Shown in pieces: positions 9,505 through 16,919 of a DNA stretch of 64,000 nt. The stretch lies in the NCBI GenBank assembly GCA_012103475.1, contig WLWS01000005.1:315001-379000 (forward strand). Reading direction: 5' to 3'. Below the pieces are notes generated by a model. That model had not been told where the DNA came from. It saw only the letters and a program-made list of their open reading frames with translations, and ran no database searches. Positions within the stretch are counted from its first letter, which is position 1. Every line of letters starts with the position of its first letter. Made by a program: the position numbers and the translations under genes. Source of the stretch: Gammaproteobacteria bacterium. GTDB taxonomy: Bacteria > Pseudomonadota > Gammaproteobacteria > Eutrophobiales > Eutrophobiaceae.

Positions 9505-10281
9505 TTAATTTGTAAGGTGTCTTTTCTTTGCTCTGAGACCGAGTAAGCCCAAAGATAAGAGCAACATACTCGCTGGTTCCGGTACACCTGCTGACTTAAC
9601 CGTCGCCAGTGTCTTGGTATCACCAACATCATACCAGCTGTCTGTAGTAGGGTTTTTATACCAGGCTTCAAAGGTCAGTCCGGTGTCGCCATCGTAATGT
9701 AACTCGGCGACCAGAGGATGACCCATATCCGGCATAGCAAAACCTTCCCAGCCAGTTTCAGGTACAGATGAATTATTTCCGTTCTTATCTAGCGTGAGAC
9801 TCAGGTTTTTCCACTCAAAGCCCCATCCGCTTTGCTGACTCCTGTCGGTGCCAGTAAAAGGATTAATACCTGATGCTAAATCGAGAAAAGTCTGCTGCCC
9901 CACATTGCCGCCAAAATTTCCATCAGCCTTGTAATTGCCGCTGGAACGTCGGAACTCTATATCACTCAGGGCAATATTCACACCCCAGGACTCGTTATTG
10001 TAATCGCGGGTCATATTGCCGCTGATACTGGCATTACCATTCTCTTCGATTGTCATTTCAACATCACTCCAACTCCAGTTAGTATACTGATGGTTGAGCG
10101 TATTAGATGAAAAGTGACCACCGAGAAACAAACCCTTGGCGCCAAAACCATAGACAGAGGGATCGCCGATACCGGAAAGACTTAATTTCACAGCCGCTGA
10201 CGCGTGCAAAGGCACTAACAGGCACATAACAGCGCTTAGTTTCAGGATCGATTGTTTAATTTGTGAGTTTCTTTTTTGCAT
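9505..10281 (-). CDS. PEP-CTERM sorting-domain surface protein
   Basis: A 258-residue exported protein. A signal peptide (about residues 1-29, ending HASA) precedes a beta-rich, Asn/Gly/Ser-rich body with no recognised enzyme motif. The C-terminus is a textbook PEP-CTERM tail: VPEPASM near 234-240, a short hydrophobic helix and the basic cluster RAKKR. Such tails are recognised by exosortase (EpsH/XrtA), which removes the tail and releases or anchors the protein in the exopolysaccharide matrix. No exosortase is present in the window. The gene converges with the PrsT-like gene and has a sigma-54-like element just upstream (10297-10312). The biological role of the body domain is unknown. Confidence 0.85.
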   Translation of the reverse strand: MQKRNSQIKQSILKLSAVMCLLVPLHASAAVKLSLSGIGDPSVYGFGAKGLFLGGHFSSNTLNHQYTNWSWSDVEMTIEENGNASISGNMTRDYNNESWGVNIALSDIEFRRSSGNYKADGNFGGNVGQQTFLDLASGINPFTGTDRSQQSGWGFEWKNLSLTLDKNGNNSSVPETGWEGFAMPDMGHPLVAELHYDGDTGLTFEAWYKNPTTDSWYDVGDTKTLATVKSAGVPEPASMLLLSLGLLGLRAKKRHLTN

Positions 10282-10296
10282 ACTGTCTTTTATAAA

Positions 10297-10312
10297 CGCA
10301 ATAATCGCACCA
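10297..10312 (-). promoter_or_regulatory. Candidate sigma-54 (RpoN) promoter of the PEP-CTERM gene
   Basis: The minus strand reads TGGTGCGATTATTGCG. GG and GC are separated by exactly 10 bases and 9 of the 11 consensus positions of TGGCACG-N4-TTGC agree. PEP-CTERM genes in several Proteobacteria are controlled by the PrsK/PrsR pair with RpoN, which supports the reading. One caution is that the predicted transcription start would fall only about 5 bases before the ATG at 10281, leaving almost no leader and no visible ribosome site. Confidence 0.45.
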
Positions 10313-10396
10313 AATTTTTTATTTCGATAAAAAACAACGACTTAAGTTTTCAAGCAATTAATTATTGTCGCTGATCCGAGACTAAATGTAAAAAGG

Positions 10397-10415
10397 TCCG
10401 ACACATCTGTCAGGA
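10397..10415. promoter_or_regulatory. Imperfect palindrome, possible enhancer site for a sigma-54 activator
   Basis: The sequence TCCGACA-CATC-TGTCAGGA contains a perfect GACA/TGTC core, extended by TCC/GGA with one bulged base. It lies about 85 to 100 bases upstream of the sigma-54-like element, the usual distance for a bacterial enhancer-binding protein. Assignment to PrsR is inference only. Confidence 0.3.
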
Positions 10416-10630
10416 AATCAGTAAGAAAACACCTTAATTTGCCTGTAATTGTAAACCATTATCGGGCTTCACTACTGATTTTAGATCCGGATTTGGAACC
10501 TGTTTCGTCAATTTTCAAAAAACCGGTCTAAATTGCAGAATCCGTGTTTCTGCAGCGCTGACTGAGTTTCGAACATTGAAGTTGTGTATCATGCCTGCTT
10601 TTTTCACAGACACAACTATTGGGGAAGTAT

Positions 10631-11086
10631 ATGAGCTGGAATATTTACTTATCTGGAGAAATACATAGCGATTGGCGGGAGCAAATCGCTCAGGGTATTC
10701 AGGCAGCCAATTTATCAGTAACAATAAGTGCGCCGGTCACTGACCATGCGGCAAGTGATGATTGTGGTGACGACATACTGGGGAAAGAAGAACAGCCCTT
10801 CTGGAAAGATCACAAAGCCGCAAAAATAAACGCCATTCGAACCCGAAAGTTAATTGAAGATGCCGATGTTGTTGTGGTGCGCTTCGGCGACAAATACAAG
10901 CAATGGAATGCGGCATTTGACGCTGGCTATGCAGCCGCATTGGGCAAAGCAATGATTGTAGTTCACGATCCTGAACTCACTCATGCTCTGAAAGAAGTAG
11001 ATGCAGCTGCACTTGCCGTCGCCAGTAAACCGGCAGAGGTCGTCAGCATTATGAAATACGTAATGGACGGCAAGCTTCAGGCCTGA
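10631..11086 (+). CDS. YtoQ family protein
   Basis: A 151-residue cytosolic protein of the YtoQ family, predicted to have a nucleoside 2-deoxyribosyltransferase-like fold. The family's opening MSWNIYLSGEIHSDWR and the internal segment ADVVVVRFGDKYKQWNAAFDAGYAAALGK are clear (quoted here in parts of a longer motif at about residues 78-107). The ATG at 10631 follows GGGGAAG by about 5 bases; an upstream in-frame TTG at 10619 is less likely. No catalytic activity is established for the family as far as I know. Confidence 0.83.
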   Translation: MSWNIYLSGEIHSDWREQIAQGIQAANLSVTISAPVTDHAASDDCGDDILGKEEQPFWKDHKAAKINAIRTRKLIEDADVVVVRFGDKYKQWNAAFDAGYAAALGKAMIVVHDPELTHALKEVDAAALAVASKPAEVVSIMKYVMDGKLQA

Positions 11087-11115
11087 GACTACATAAGAAA
11101 GGAAAACCTACTATT

Positions 11116-11622
11116 GTGCGATGGCGTGAACCGCGAGCAAAGTCAGCTCCTTACATCAGCCCGGCTGGTTATCGACAACTGGAAACTGACCTGAAATCTT
11201 TATGGCAACGACGTACTGAGGTCACTCGCGCTCTAAGCGCTGCCGCCGCAGAAGGTGATCGTTCTGAAAACGCAGAATACATTTACCGGAAGAAAGAACT
11301 CAGGCAAATAGATTCGCGCATAGCCTACCTGCAAAAACGTATGCCTGAGTTAAAAATTGTCTCAAGTGTTAAGGATACGTCTTATGTATATTTCGGCGCC
11401 ATCGTCACGCTTGAAAAAGACGATGGTGAAAACGTACGTTACCAGATCCTCGGTGCGGACGAGCTTGATAATAACGCAAACGCCATGAGTATTGATTCGC
11501 CTCTGGCACGTCTCCTTCTCGGAAAAACTACGGATGATGAAGTCACAGTAAGGACGGGCAATAGCGATCAGAATTACTGTATTCTTGATATCAAATACGA
11601 TTTCCCAATTGACGATGTCTAA
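11116..11622 (+). CDS. greB: Transcription elongation factor GreB
   Basis: Rescues backtracked RNA polymerase by stimulating cleavage of the nascent RNA 3' end through the secondary channel. The 168-residue protein has the N-terminal coiled coil with the acidic tip region AEGDRSENAEY (about 50-60) followed by KKELRQIDSRI, and the C-terminal FKBP-like domain (FGAIVTLEKDDGE, SPLARLLLGKTTDDEV). Length and the YRKKELR segment fit GreB better than GreA. The start is GTG at 11116. It overlaps the following small gene by 8 bases. Confidence 0.92.
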   Translation: MRWREPRAKSAPYISPAGYRQLETDLKSLWQRRTEVTRALSAAAAEGDRSENAEYIYRKKELRQIDSRIAYLQKRMPELKIVSSVKDTSYVYFGAIVTLEKDDGENVRYQILGADELDNNANAMSIDSPLARLLLGKTTDDEVTVRTGNSDQNYCILDIKYDFPIDDV

Positions 11623-11788
11623 AACTGATAATTTAATAATTCGAAAATCACTGAGGCCCAGGCCTGTTCGACCTGCCGATTCAGAGTGCTGTCAGCGAGG
11701 CTGTGAGCCCTGTGTATTCGACTACTATCAGCGTGCCATGGAACGCTGGCAGCAAGAATTGGCAATTTTGGAGAAAAAGCCGGTTTAA
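11615..11788 (+). CDS. Small Cys-motif protein (oxidoreductase-like domain, OXLD1 type)
   Basis: A 57-residue protein. The conserved core is PRPVRPADSECCQRGCEPC followed by VFDYYQRAMERW, that is the CCxxGCxxCVxDxY pattern of the oxidoreductase-like N-terminal domain found in small bacterial and mitochondrial proteins. Four cysteines suggest metal or Fe-S binding, but this is not shown. I start it at ATG 11615, inside the last codons of greB, because residues upstream are not conserved. It is likely translated by coupling to greB. Confidence 0.75.
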   Translation: MSKTDNLIIRKSLRPRPVRPADSECCQRGCEPCVFDYYQRAMERWQQELAILEKKPV

Positions 11789-11851
11789 AGACCACTTTAG
11801 ACTCATTTTTAACTGAAACATGCATTCACTCGTATTTTTAATGCCAGTCGG

Positions 11852-11880
11852 TTAAAATCCTCACCCTTGCATAGTTTTAT
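11852..11880 (+). promoter_or_regulatory. Possible sigma-70 promoter for the RRM gene
   Basis: TTAAAA (11852-11857) and TTTTAT (11875-11880) match the -35 and -10 consensus at 4 of 6 positions each, with a 17-base spacer. Transcription from here would produce a leader of about 290 bases. Several other AT-rich hexamers are nearby, so this is tentative. Confidence 0.3.
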
Positions 11881-11987
11881 ACGGGTTTTTCAGTAGCCTC
11901 GAGGCGATATCTCCTGTAATTTGGACAGTCCACAGGGCGAGTCAAGTTGCGTTTTTTATAAGCGCTTGATTTTTATAAGGAATTTTC

Positions 11988-12154
11988 GTTGCAGCCAATA
12001 TGGCTAAGCAACTATCGAGAAATGGCTTTTCCAAGGATTGTCATTCAGCTCAGACAGGCACGATTACCAGCGTGGCCTGTGCAAAAAACAAATTAATAGA
12101 TCGCCGCGCAAGGTAAAGCGAGGCACCAGACGCCCCGCTGAGCTTCAGTCGGCG
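11988..12154 (+). ncRNA. Structured RNA leader (cis-acting element) upstream of the RRM gene
   Basis: Three stems can be drawn by eye. The first pairs GTTGC/GCAAC plus AGCC/GGCT (11988-12012). The second is a 9-pair stem ACAGGCACG with CGTGGCCTGT, with one bulged G (12054-12080). The third is an outer CGCCG/CGGCG (12102-12106 with 12150-12154) enclosing CGAGGC/GCCCCG (one A-C mismatch) and CTGA/TCAG, resembling a three-way junction. The last stem closes 12 bases before the ribosome site. A cold-shock-type thermosensor or autoregulatory site for the RRM protein would fit, but no known Rfam family is recognised. Confidence 0.5.
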
Positions 12155-12177
12155 TATTTTAAAGTGAGGAATTCAAG

Positions 12178-12450
12178 GTGAAAAAAATGTTTGTCGGCAA
12201 TTTGCCAAGCGAAGCAACAGAAGAGTCGGTAACTGAGCTTTTTTCAGAATTCGGTAAGGTTCGCTCTATTCATCTGGTAAGTGACGTTTTCACCCGTAAG
12301 TGCCGAGGTTTTGGCTTTATTGAAATGGAAGGTCACGAAGCAAGAGCCGCCATCAGTGGCCTTAATGGTAAAAATTTTAATGGCAAACAATTGCGGGTTA
12401 ATTTTGAAGAGCCGCGCACCAATAATAAACGTGGCGGTCGCAGACGCTAG
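12178..12450 (+). CDS. Single-RRM RNA-binding protein
   Basis: A 90-residue protein made of one RNA-recognition motif and a basic tail. RNP2 is seen as MFVGNLP (about 4-10) and RNP1 as CRGFGFIEM (about 42-50), both with the aromatic residues that stack on RNA; the C-terminus is Arg/Gly-rich (KRGGRRR). Single-RRM proteins of this size occur in many proteobacteria and cyanobacteria, often cold-induced. The start is GTG at 12178, 7 bases after GAGGA; the ATG two codons later is possible. The long structured leader before it suggests post-transcriptional control. Confidence 0.88.
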   Translation: MKKMFVGNLPSEATEESVTELFSEFGKVRSIHLVSDVFTRKCRGFGFIEMEGHEARAAISGLNGKNFNGKQLRVNFEEPRTNNKRGGRRR

Positions 12451-12452
12451 GT

Positions 12453-13406
12453 TTAACCTGAATTAGTGTCGTGTAACTGCAGACAACCAACCAGTTCCGC
12501 GACATTGTCAATTTTATGTCTTCGCAGGTAGTTGCTAATTCCTGCGTTTATTTCCTTGCAAATTAACGGTTCGTAGAACAGGGCAGTGCCAATACCTACT
12601 GCGGATGCACCGGCGATTATAAACTCCAGAGCATCCTCTGCATTAACGATTCCACCCTGCCCTATTATTGGGATGCCATGTGCCTTGCATTCCTGATAGA
12701 CCTGATGAACTTTTAGCAGTGCAACAGGCTTGATAGCAGGTCCCGACAAGCCTCCCTGATTGTTCCCTATAACCGGTTGCCGGGTTTCGATATTAACCGA
12801 CATCCCCATTAAAGTATTAATAACCGCAAAAGCATCGCTGCCGGCTTCCAGACAACGCCTGGCATTTTCCGCAATGTCGGTCTGGTTTGGGGATAATTTT
12901 GTAATCAGAGGTTTATCTGTCGCGCGTCGACAGGCTTCCACGACTCTGGCCGACATATCCGGATCATTGCCAAATGTCACTCCGCCTTCTTTCACATTGG
13001 GACAGGATATGTTTATTTCCATGGCATCTATCGCTGAATCATCGAATATTCGAGCGACGTCTTCATACTCTTCTACTGTTGACCCTGAAATATTTGCAAT
13101 AAAGCGGGTCTCCTCAAAATCAAGCTTTGGTAAATAATCATCGACAACGACTTTTGCACCGGGGTTTTGCAGGCCGATAGAATTCAGCATGCCCATATAT
13201 GTTTCGGCCAGTCGATGTGGTGCATTTCCCAGCCTCTCGTCCAAAGTTGTGCCCTTCAGGCAAATGGCACCGACATCACGATTAGAAAAACCCTTAATGC
13301 GCGTATATTCTTCACCAAAACCAACACAACCCGATAGTAATACCAGAGGTGTATTGAATTTCATGTCACAAAATTCGAGTTCTATATTTTCCTGACCTGA
13401 TGTCAT
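12453..13406 (-). CDS. Dihydroorotate dehydrogenase, class 1B-like (PyrD family)
   Basis: An FMN-dependent TIM-barrel enzyme oxidising dihydroorotate to orotate in pyrimidine synthesis. In the 317-residue protein the class 1 pattern is clear: GAICLKGTTLDERLGN (about 46-61), GMLNSIGLQNPG, and the catalytic cysteine in INISCPNVKEGG (C135), where membrane class 2 enzymes have serine. It lacks the N-terminal membrane helix of class 2. Class 1B normally pairs with PyrK, an FAD/2Fe-2S subunit; no pyrK is nearby. It converges on the RRM gene with only two bases between. Confidence 0.82.
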   Translation of the reverse strand: MTSGQENIELEFCDMKFNTPLVLLSGCVGFGEEYTRIKGFSNRDVGAICLKGTTLDERLGNAPHRLAETYMGMLNSIGLQNPGAKVVVDDYLPKLDFEETRFIANISGSTVEEYEDVARIFDDSAIDAMEINISCPNVKEGGVTFGNDPDMSARVVEACRRATDKPLITKLSPNQTDIAENARRCLEAGSDAFAVINTLMGMSVNIETRQPVIGNNQGGLSGPAIKPVALLKVHQVYQECKAHGIPIIGQGGIVNAEDALEFIIAGASAVGIGTALFYEPLICKEINAGISNYLRRHKIDNVAELVGCLQLHDTNSG

Positions 13407-13415
13407 GATTACCTG

Positions 13416-15077
13416 CTAATTATTCTCAATTGTAATTGTTTTATTATGAAAGCGATTGTCATTCGGGTAATAATAATGCGCGATTTTTTTAATTTTTTCA
13501 CGGCTTTCATTATCTTGAACTACTTTATAACCTTCCATAAGAGCGATATACAACTCTGGTCGCGGACTCCGTAGTAACATTCTATCAATATGTGAGAGGT
13601 ATTCGCTCAGTAGTTCTGCATCAGGTTGCAGGCGAAGGCCAGCGAGCATGTCATTCACAATAGCGTAATCAACGCCGCGTTGAACGGCGCTTTTATTCAA
13701 AATACCTTCTATAGCACTCACGTTTCGATTATCGCCGTCTTTGTTATAAAAACCCCGTACTTTATGGATGGCAAGTAGATTGCCAAGAAAAAAGAAGCTC
13801 AAAATGAAAAATGACAAGTGGCAAAGGGCTCCGTGATAGATTCTGTTATTTACAGTGGTTACCTGCCTCTCAGCGATATTAAGCTCTGTAAGAAAAAACA
13901 GACTTAGAAAAAGTATGAAATGCAGTGTTGATTGATAAAAGGGATATTCGAGCATAGCGTGAATAGCTAAAGGCAACAGCAGAACTACATAGGGATAGGC
14001 TGAACGGCCTTTTTTTGCTATTCGAATAAGTTGGTAGATAGTAAAGGCAAACAATGCTACCACAGCAACAAAACCCCCTTCAATCAACCACAACATGAAC
14101 TCATTGTGTGGATGATGGACAGTGGCAGCCCCTTCGATGCCTGAATGCCAGTACAATATGGCCCGGTAGTCATGATACAAGACCTCGAAGTTTCCATAGC
14201 CAATTCCAAAAGGAAAGAAGTCCTGAAGCATAGTCCAGCTCACCTCCCATATGGCCCAGCGACCGCTCGATACATCAGCACTACCAATAGCCAGTCGTTT
14301 GCCCATCTGTTCGACGGATAAGAGATTAGAATCAATTGCAGCCACAATCAGCCCAATTAGCAAACAGACAACAGAAAGCCACATATAGCGGCTTCTATCT
14401 ATAAGTGAAAGCAGTAAAAGCGGAAGTGAAACAAGCAAGCACAAATAAGCTGTTCTTGAATTAAGCTTGAAAATAATAATGCCCACCAGAAAGGCAAAGA
14501 CGGTAAACACGATTAAGGAAGCCAAGGGAGGTTTTGTGGTTTTCCAGTAAGATGTTCTCAGTAATACCAGACTCACCAGATAGGTACTGACCAGAAAAGA
14601 AGCCATCACGTTAGGCTGTCTGAATATTCCGGTCAGTAGCGGGGGCTCAGCAAACGAGAAATACAGGAATGCCCAAATGGCTTGAATCAGACCTGCGACA
14701 AATATAATCCATAAGAGATTTTTTTCACTGTCGCGATTGAATACTGAAAAAAGACAAACGTAAAACACCAGTCCGGCAAGAATGGCGCCTATCCTGAAAA
14801 GCCCCGCATTCGTCGCGATTGGATCCCATAATAAAGGCATAGCGAGTAAAAGCAGTAAGAAAAGACCGCTCAGGAAATTGCCTGGTTTTTGCCACTTTTT
14901 ATCACGAATTATCTTCAAAAGAACTACGTATATAAACAGGAAGCTAAACAACCAGACAAGATTATTAGAAGGCAAATACAAACCATAACCACCCATATTG
15001 GGCAGGGTAATCGTCGTTCCGACTATAAAGATCAGGGCGAAACTGAAAAGTGGGATCTTTTCTTTATTAACGTACAA
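13416..15077 (-). CDS. Wzy/PglL-type O-antigen ligase-family membrane protein
   Basis: A 553-residue polytopic inner-membrane protein with about 11-12 hydrophobic helices in residues 1-430 and a periplasmic or cytosolic helical C-terminal domain (about 450-540). The Wzy_C ligase core is visible as HHPHNEFMLWLIEGG near residues 324-338, with the catalytically important histidine and glutamate region. The C-terminal domain resembles the Wzy_C_2 domain of PglL/PilO-type protein O-oligosaccharyltransferases, which glycosylate pilin. Proximity to the MSHA minor pilin genes (separated only by trmL) makes pilin glycosylation plausible (inference). It diverges from trmL with about 40 bases between starts. 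Confidence 0.78.
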   Translation of the reverse strand: MYVNKEKIPLFSFALIFIVGTTITLPNMGGYGLYLPSNNLVWLFSFLFIYVVLLKIIRDKKWQKPGNFLSGLFLLLLLAMPLLWDPIATNAGLFRIGAILAGLVFYVCLFSVFNRDSEKNLLWIIFVAGLIQAIWAFLYFSFAEPPLLTGIFRQPNVMASFLVSTYLVSLVLLRTSYWKTTKPPLASLIVFTVFAFLVGIIIFKLNSRTAYLCLLVSLPLLLLSLIDRSRYMWLSVVCLLIGLIVAAIDSNLLSVEQMGKRLAIGSADVSSGRWAIWEVSWTMLQDFFPFGIGYGNFEVLYHDYRAILYWHSGIEGAATVHHPHNEFMLWLIEGGFVAVVALFAFTIYQLIRIAKKGRSAYPYVVLLLPLAIHAMLEYPFYQSTLHFILFLSLFFLTELNIAERQVTTVNNRIYHGALCHLSFFILSFFFLGNLLAIHKVRGFYNKDGDNRNVSAIEGILNKSAVQRGVDYAIVNDMLAGLRLQPDAELLSEYLSHIDRMLLRSPRPELYIALMEGYKVVQDNESREKIKKIAHYYYPNDNRFHNKTITIENN

Positions 15078-15117
15078 TTACTCTTCCTGTTCTCATTCAT
15101 CTTTTATATCCAGCAAT

Positions 15118-15579
15118 ATGTTTCATATCATACTATACGAGCCGGAGATTCCACCGAATACTGGTAACATCATCCGGCTGTGTGCTAATACAGGAAATCA
15201 GCTTCATCTGATTCATCCTCTGGGTTTTAACATCAATGATAAACAGTTACGCCGTGCCGGACTTGATTATCGCGAATTTGCCAATGTCGAAGAACATAAC
15301 AGTCTCGATGCGTGTCAGGCGAAACTGAAACTCTCACGACTATTTGCTGTTTCAACCAAAGGCAAGAGCAGATACTCAGAGCAACAGTATCGGGAAGGCG
15401 ATGCTTTTCTATTCGGACCTGAAACTAGAGGATTGCCGGATGACGTTCTTAATCTATTCAGCAAGGAACAAAGCCTCACTATACCTATGCAGGCAGAAAG
15501 CCGGAGTCTGAATCTTTCAAACGCTGTCGCAATCCTGGTTTATGAAGCATGGCGGCAAAACAATTTTACGAAAATCTGA
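15118..15579 (+). CDS. trmL: tRNA (cytidine(34)-2'-O)-methyltransferase TrmL
   Basis: SPOUT-fold methyltransferase that 2'-O-methylates the wobble base of leucine tRNAs. The 153-residue protein starts at ATG 15118 with MFHIILYEPEIPPNTGN, typical of TrmL. The knot motifs FGPETRGLPDDVL (about 101-113), IPMQAESRSLNLS (about 122-134) and AVAILVYEAWRQ follow. The frame is open further upstream, but those residues are not conserved. Its stop codon abuts the stop codon of mshP on the other strand with no base between. Confidence 0.93.
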   Translation: MFHIILYEPEIPPNTGNIIRLCANTGNQLHLIHPLGFNINDKQLRRAGLDYREFANVEEHNSLDACQAKLKLSRLFAVSTKGKSRYSEQQYREGDAFLFGPETRGLPDDVLNLFSKEQSLTIPMQAESRSLNLSNAVAILVYEAWRQNNFTKI

Positions 15580-15987
15580 CTAAGGTAGATCGGTCACCTT
15601 CGCAGTTATCGTTCTGCTGATATAGTCATCATCGCCAACAGAGCCATTGCGAGCAGTGACGCTGAGCTGATAAACATTGTAGGTAAGCGGGTTCTCTGTA
15701 TGCATCGAAAATGTACAAGAAGGACTGATTGTGAAATTGGACGAGACTGTTCCTGTCAGATTAAAGTCACCGGTAAAAGCTGAACAGTCATTTGTAGTAA
15801 GCACTGAGCGTATTGCCCATTGCATACCACTTTGAGCAGCATAGACAGCACGAGAACTCAAAACAGAATAGGTGCTCGTCTGCTGCTGAACATTACCCAG
15901 CGTTAGCATAAACAGGCCAATAGCGGAAATAACCACCAGCAGAAAAATGACACTGACGAGGTTAATTCCTTTTTGCTGTTTAATCAT
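15580..15987 (-). CDS. mshP: MSHA minor pilin-like protein MshP
   Basis: A 135-residue prepilin-like protein, last gene of the MSHA operon. A short basic leader ending at G7 precedes the hydrophobic helix INLVSVIFLLVVIS. Unlike the other minor pilins there is no glutamate at +5, as expected for a tip-complex subunit. Two cysteine pairs are candidate sites for disulfides. It overlaps mshO by 4 bases (ATGA). Position and type support MshP; the sequence itself is poorly conserved. Confidence 0.8.
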   Translation of the reverse strand: MIKQQKGINLVSVIFLLVVISAIGLFMLTLGNVQQQTSTYSVLSSRAVYAAQSGMQWAIRSVLTTNDCSAFTGDFNLTGTVSSNFTISPSCTFSMHTENPLTYNVYQLSVTARNGSVGDDDYISRTITAKVTDLP

Positions 15988-16919
15988 GGGATATTAGGGA
16001 CGTGAACTTGTTGAACCAGACGAATATCGTTATTACTCCCATTGCTGGCTGTAAATCTCATCGTAATATCAATTACAACAATGCCATTCCTTGTACTGCT
16101 TCCCGGTGTATATTTAAAAATGCAGCTGGTCAGTTTGTTTGCCAGTAAAGAACTGCTTCCTCCTGCCGGTGAGAGAACTTGAGTGCCCGTAATCGCATAA
16201 TCCGCCTGACGATCAATTTCGCCACCTGTGCAGGTAAAACTTACTGGCGTGTCGACTATATGAAAACGCTGTAAGGGTGAACGTAAAGGAAAACTTGGTG
16301 ACACTTTAACGCCATCGTTAATATCGAAGGTCACTGTGTTTGCAGTCGCTCCGGTGATACCGGCAATATTGTCGCCATTATAAGCATTGGCGCCAGTTTG
16401 TCCTGTATTCGCGATGACCAGGCAATGACTGGAACGGGGCAGGTTCATACACGATAACTGGTTTGCGCCTGCTGCGACTGGCAGAACCCCCAGATTTCCA
16501 AGCACTTCAAAACAATCGGCGCTGCTGTTAAAACTAAGACGATCTTGTTGCGCTGATGCAAGGCAAACAGCAGGTGCCCCAATTGGCGGTTTGGTGCGAT
16601 AGCGTCCGCCGTTTGATGTACGCAGTATCTCCAGTGCACAACTGCTGCCACCGCTAGCTGTGCAGGCAGATAAATTCAAGGTGCCGTCTGTAATACGTAC
16701 GCTGTTTGGCAGTGCAAGACGTAGTTCACGCGACATCCGGCGTAAGGCCAGTTCGGCACCATCAACCAGCTCAGCGCGATCGGCAAGGTCAACGAAGCCT
16801 TCAATAGGTCTGGATAACAGTTGCCCGATTAGTGTCCCAACTATACCGGTCAGAACAATGACTATCACCAGTTCGATAAGCGTAAAACCGCGTATGGAGA
16901 CAGACCGGGTCATTTTCAA
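15984..16919 (-). CDS. mshO: MSHA minor pilin MshO
   Basis: A 311-residue type IV prepilin-like protein. The leader is cut after G11 before FTLIELVIVIVLTG, including the +5 glutamate needed for assembly. The long C-terminal domain is beta-rich with several cysteines, as in PilW/MshO-type minor pilins. It is translationally linked to mshD upstream and mshP downstream by 4-base overlaps. Function is presumed to be in priming pilus assembly at the tip. Confidence 0.85.
   Translation of the reverse strand: MKMTRSVSIRGFTLIELVIVIVLTGIVGTLIGQLLSRPIEGFVDLADRAELVDGAELALRRMSRELRLALPNSVRITDGTLNLSACTASGGSSCALEILRTSNGGRYRTKPPIGAPAVCLASAQQDRLSFNSSADCFEVLGNLGVLPVAAGANQLSCMNLPRSSHCLVIANTGQTGANAYNGDNIAGITGATANTVTFDINDGVKVSPSFPLRSPLQRFHIVDTPVSFTCTGGEIDRQADYAITGTQVLSPAGGSSSLLANKLTSCIFKYTPGSSTRNGIVVIDITMRFTASNGSNNDIRLVQQVHVPNIP

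Larger units (their letters stand above)
10282..10630. other. Divergent intergenic region between PEP-CTERM gene and ytoQ
   Basis: About 350 bases without a convincing gene. On the minus side it holds the sigma-54-like element (10297-10312) and, about 100 bases further upstream, an imperfect palindrome (10397-10415). On the plus side an 8-base inverted repeat AGTTGTGT/ACACAACT (10580-10587 and 10610-10617) lies immediately before the ytoQ ribosome site GGGGAAG. No terminator is needed because the flanking genes diverge. Confidence 0.5.
11789..12177 (+). other. Long leader/intergenic region before the RRM gene
   Basis: A 389-base gap with no protein-coding gene that I can support. It contains a plausible sigma-70 promoter (11852-11880), a perfect 10-base palindrome GCCTCGAGGC at 11896-11905, and three consecutive potential RNA hairpins between 11988 and 12154 ending just before the ribosome site GAGGA (12166-12170). 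The picture is that of a roughly 290-base 5' untranslated leader. Confidence 0.55.

Noticed and set aside
10580..10617. AGTTGTGT/ACACAACT inverted repeat before ytoQ
   Set aside because: A 22-base gap and short arms make both a hairpin and an operator uncertain; kept only as a note in the intergenic entry.
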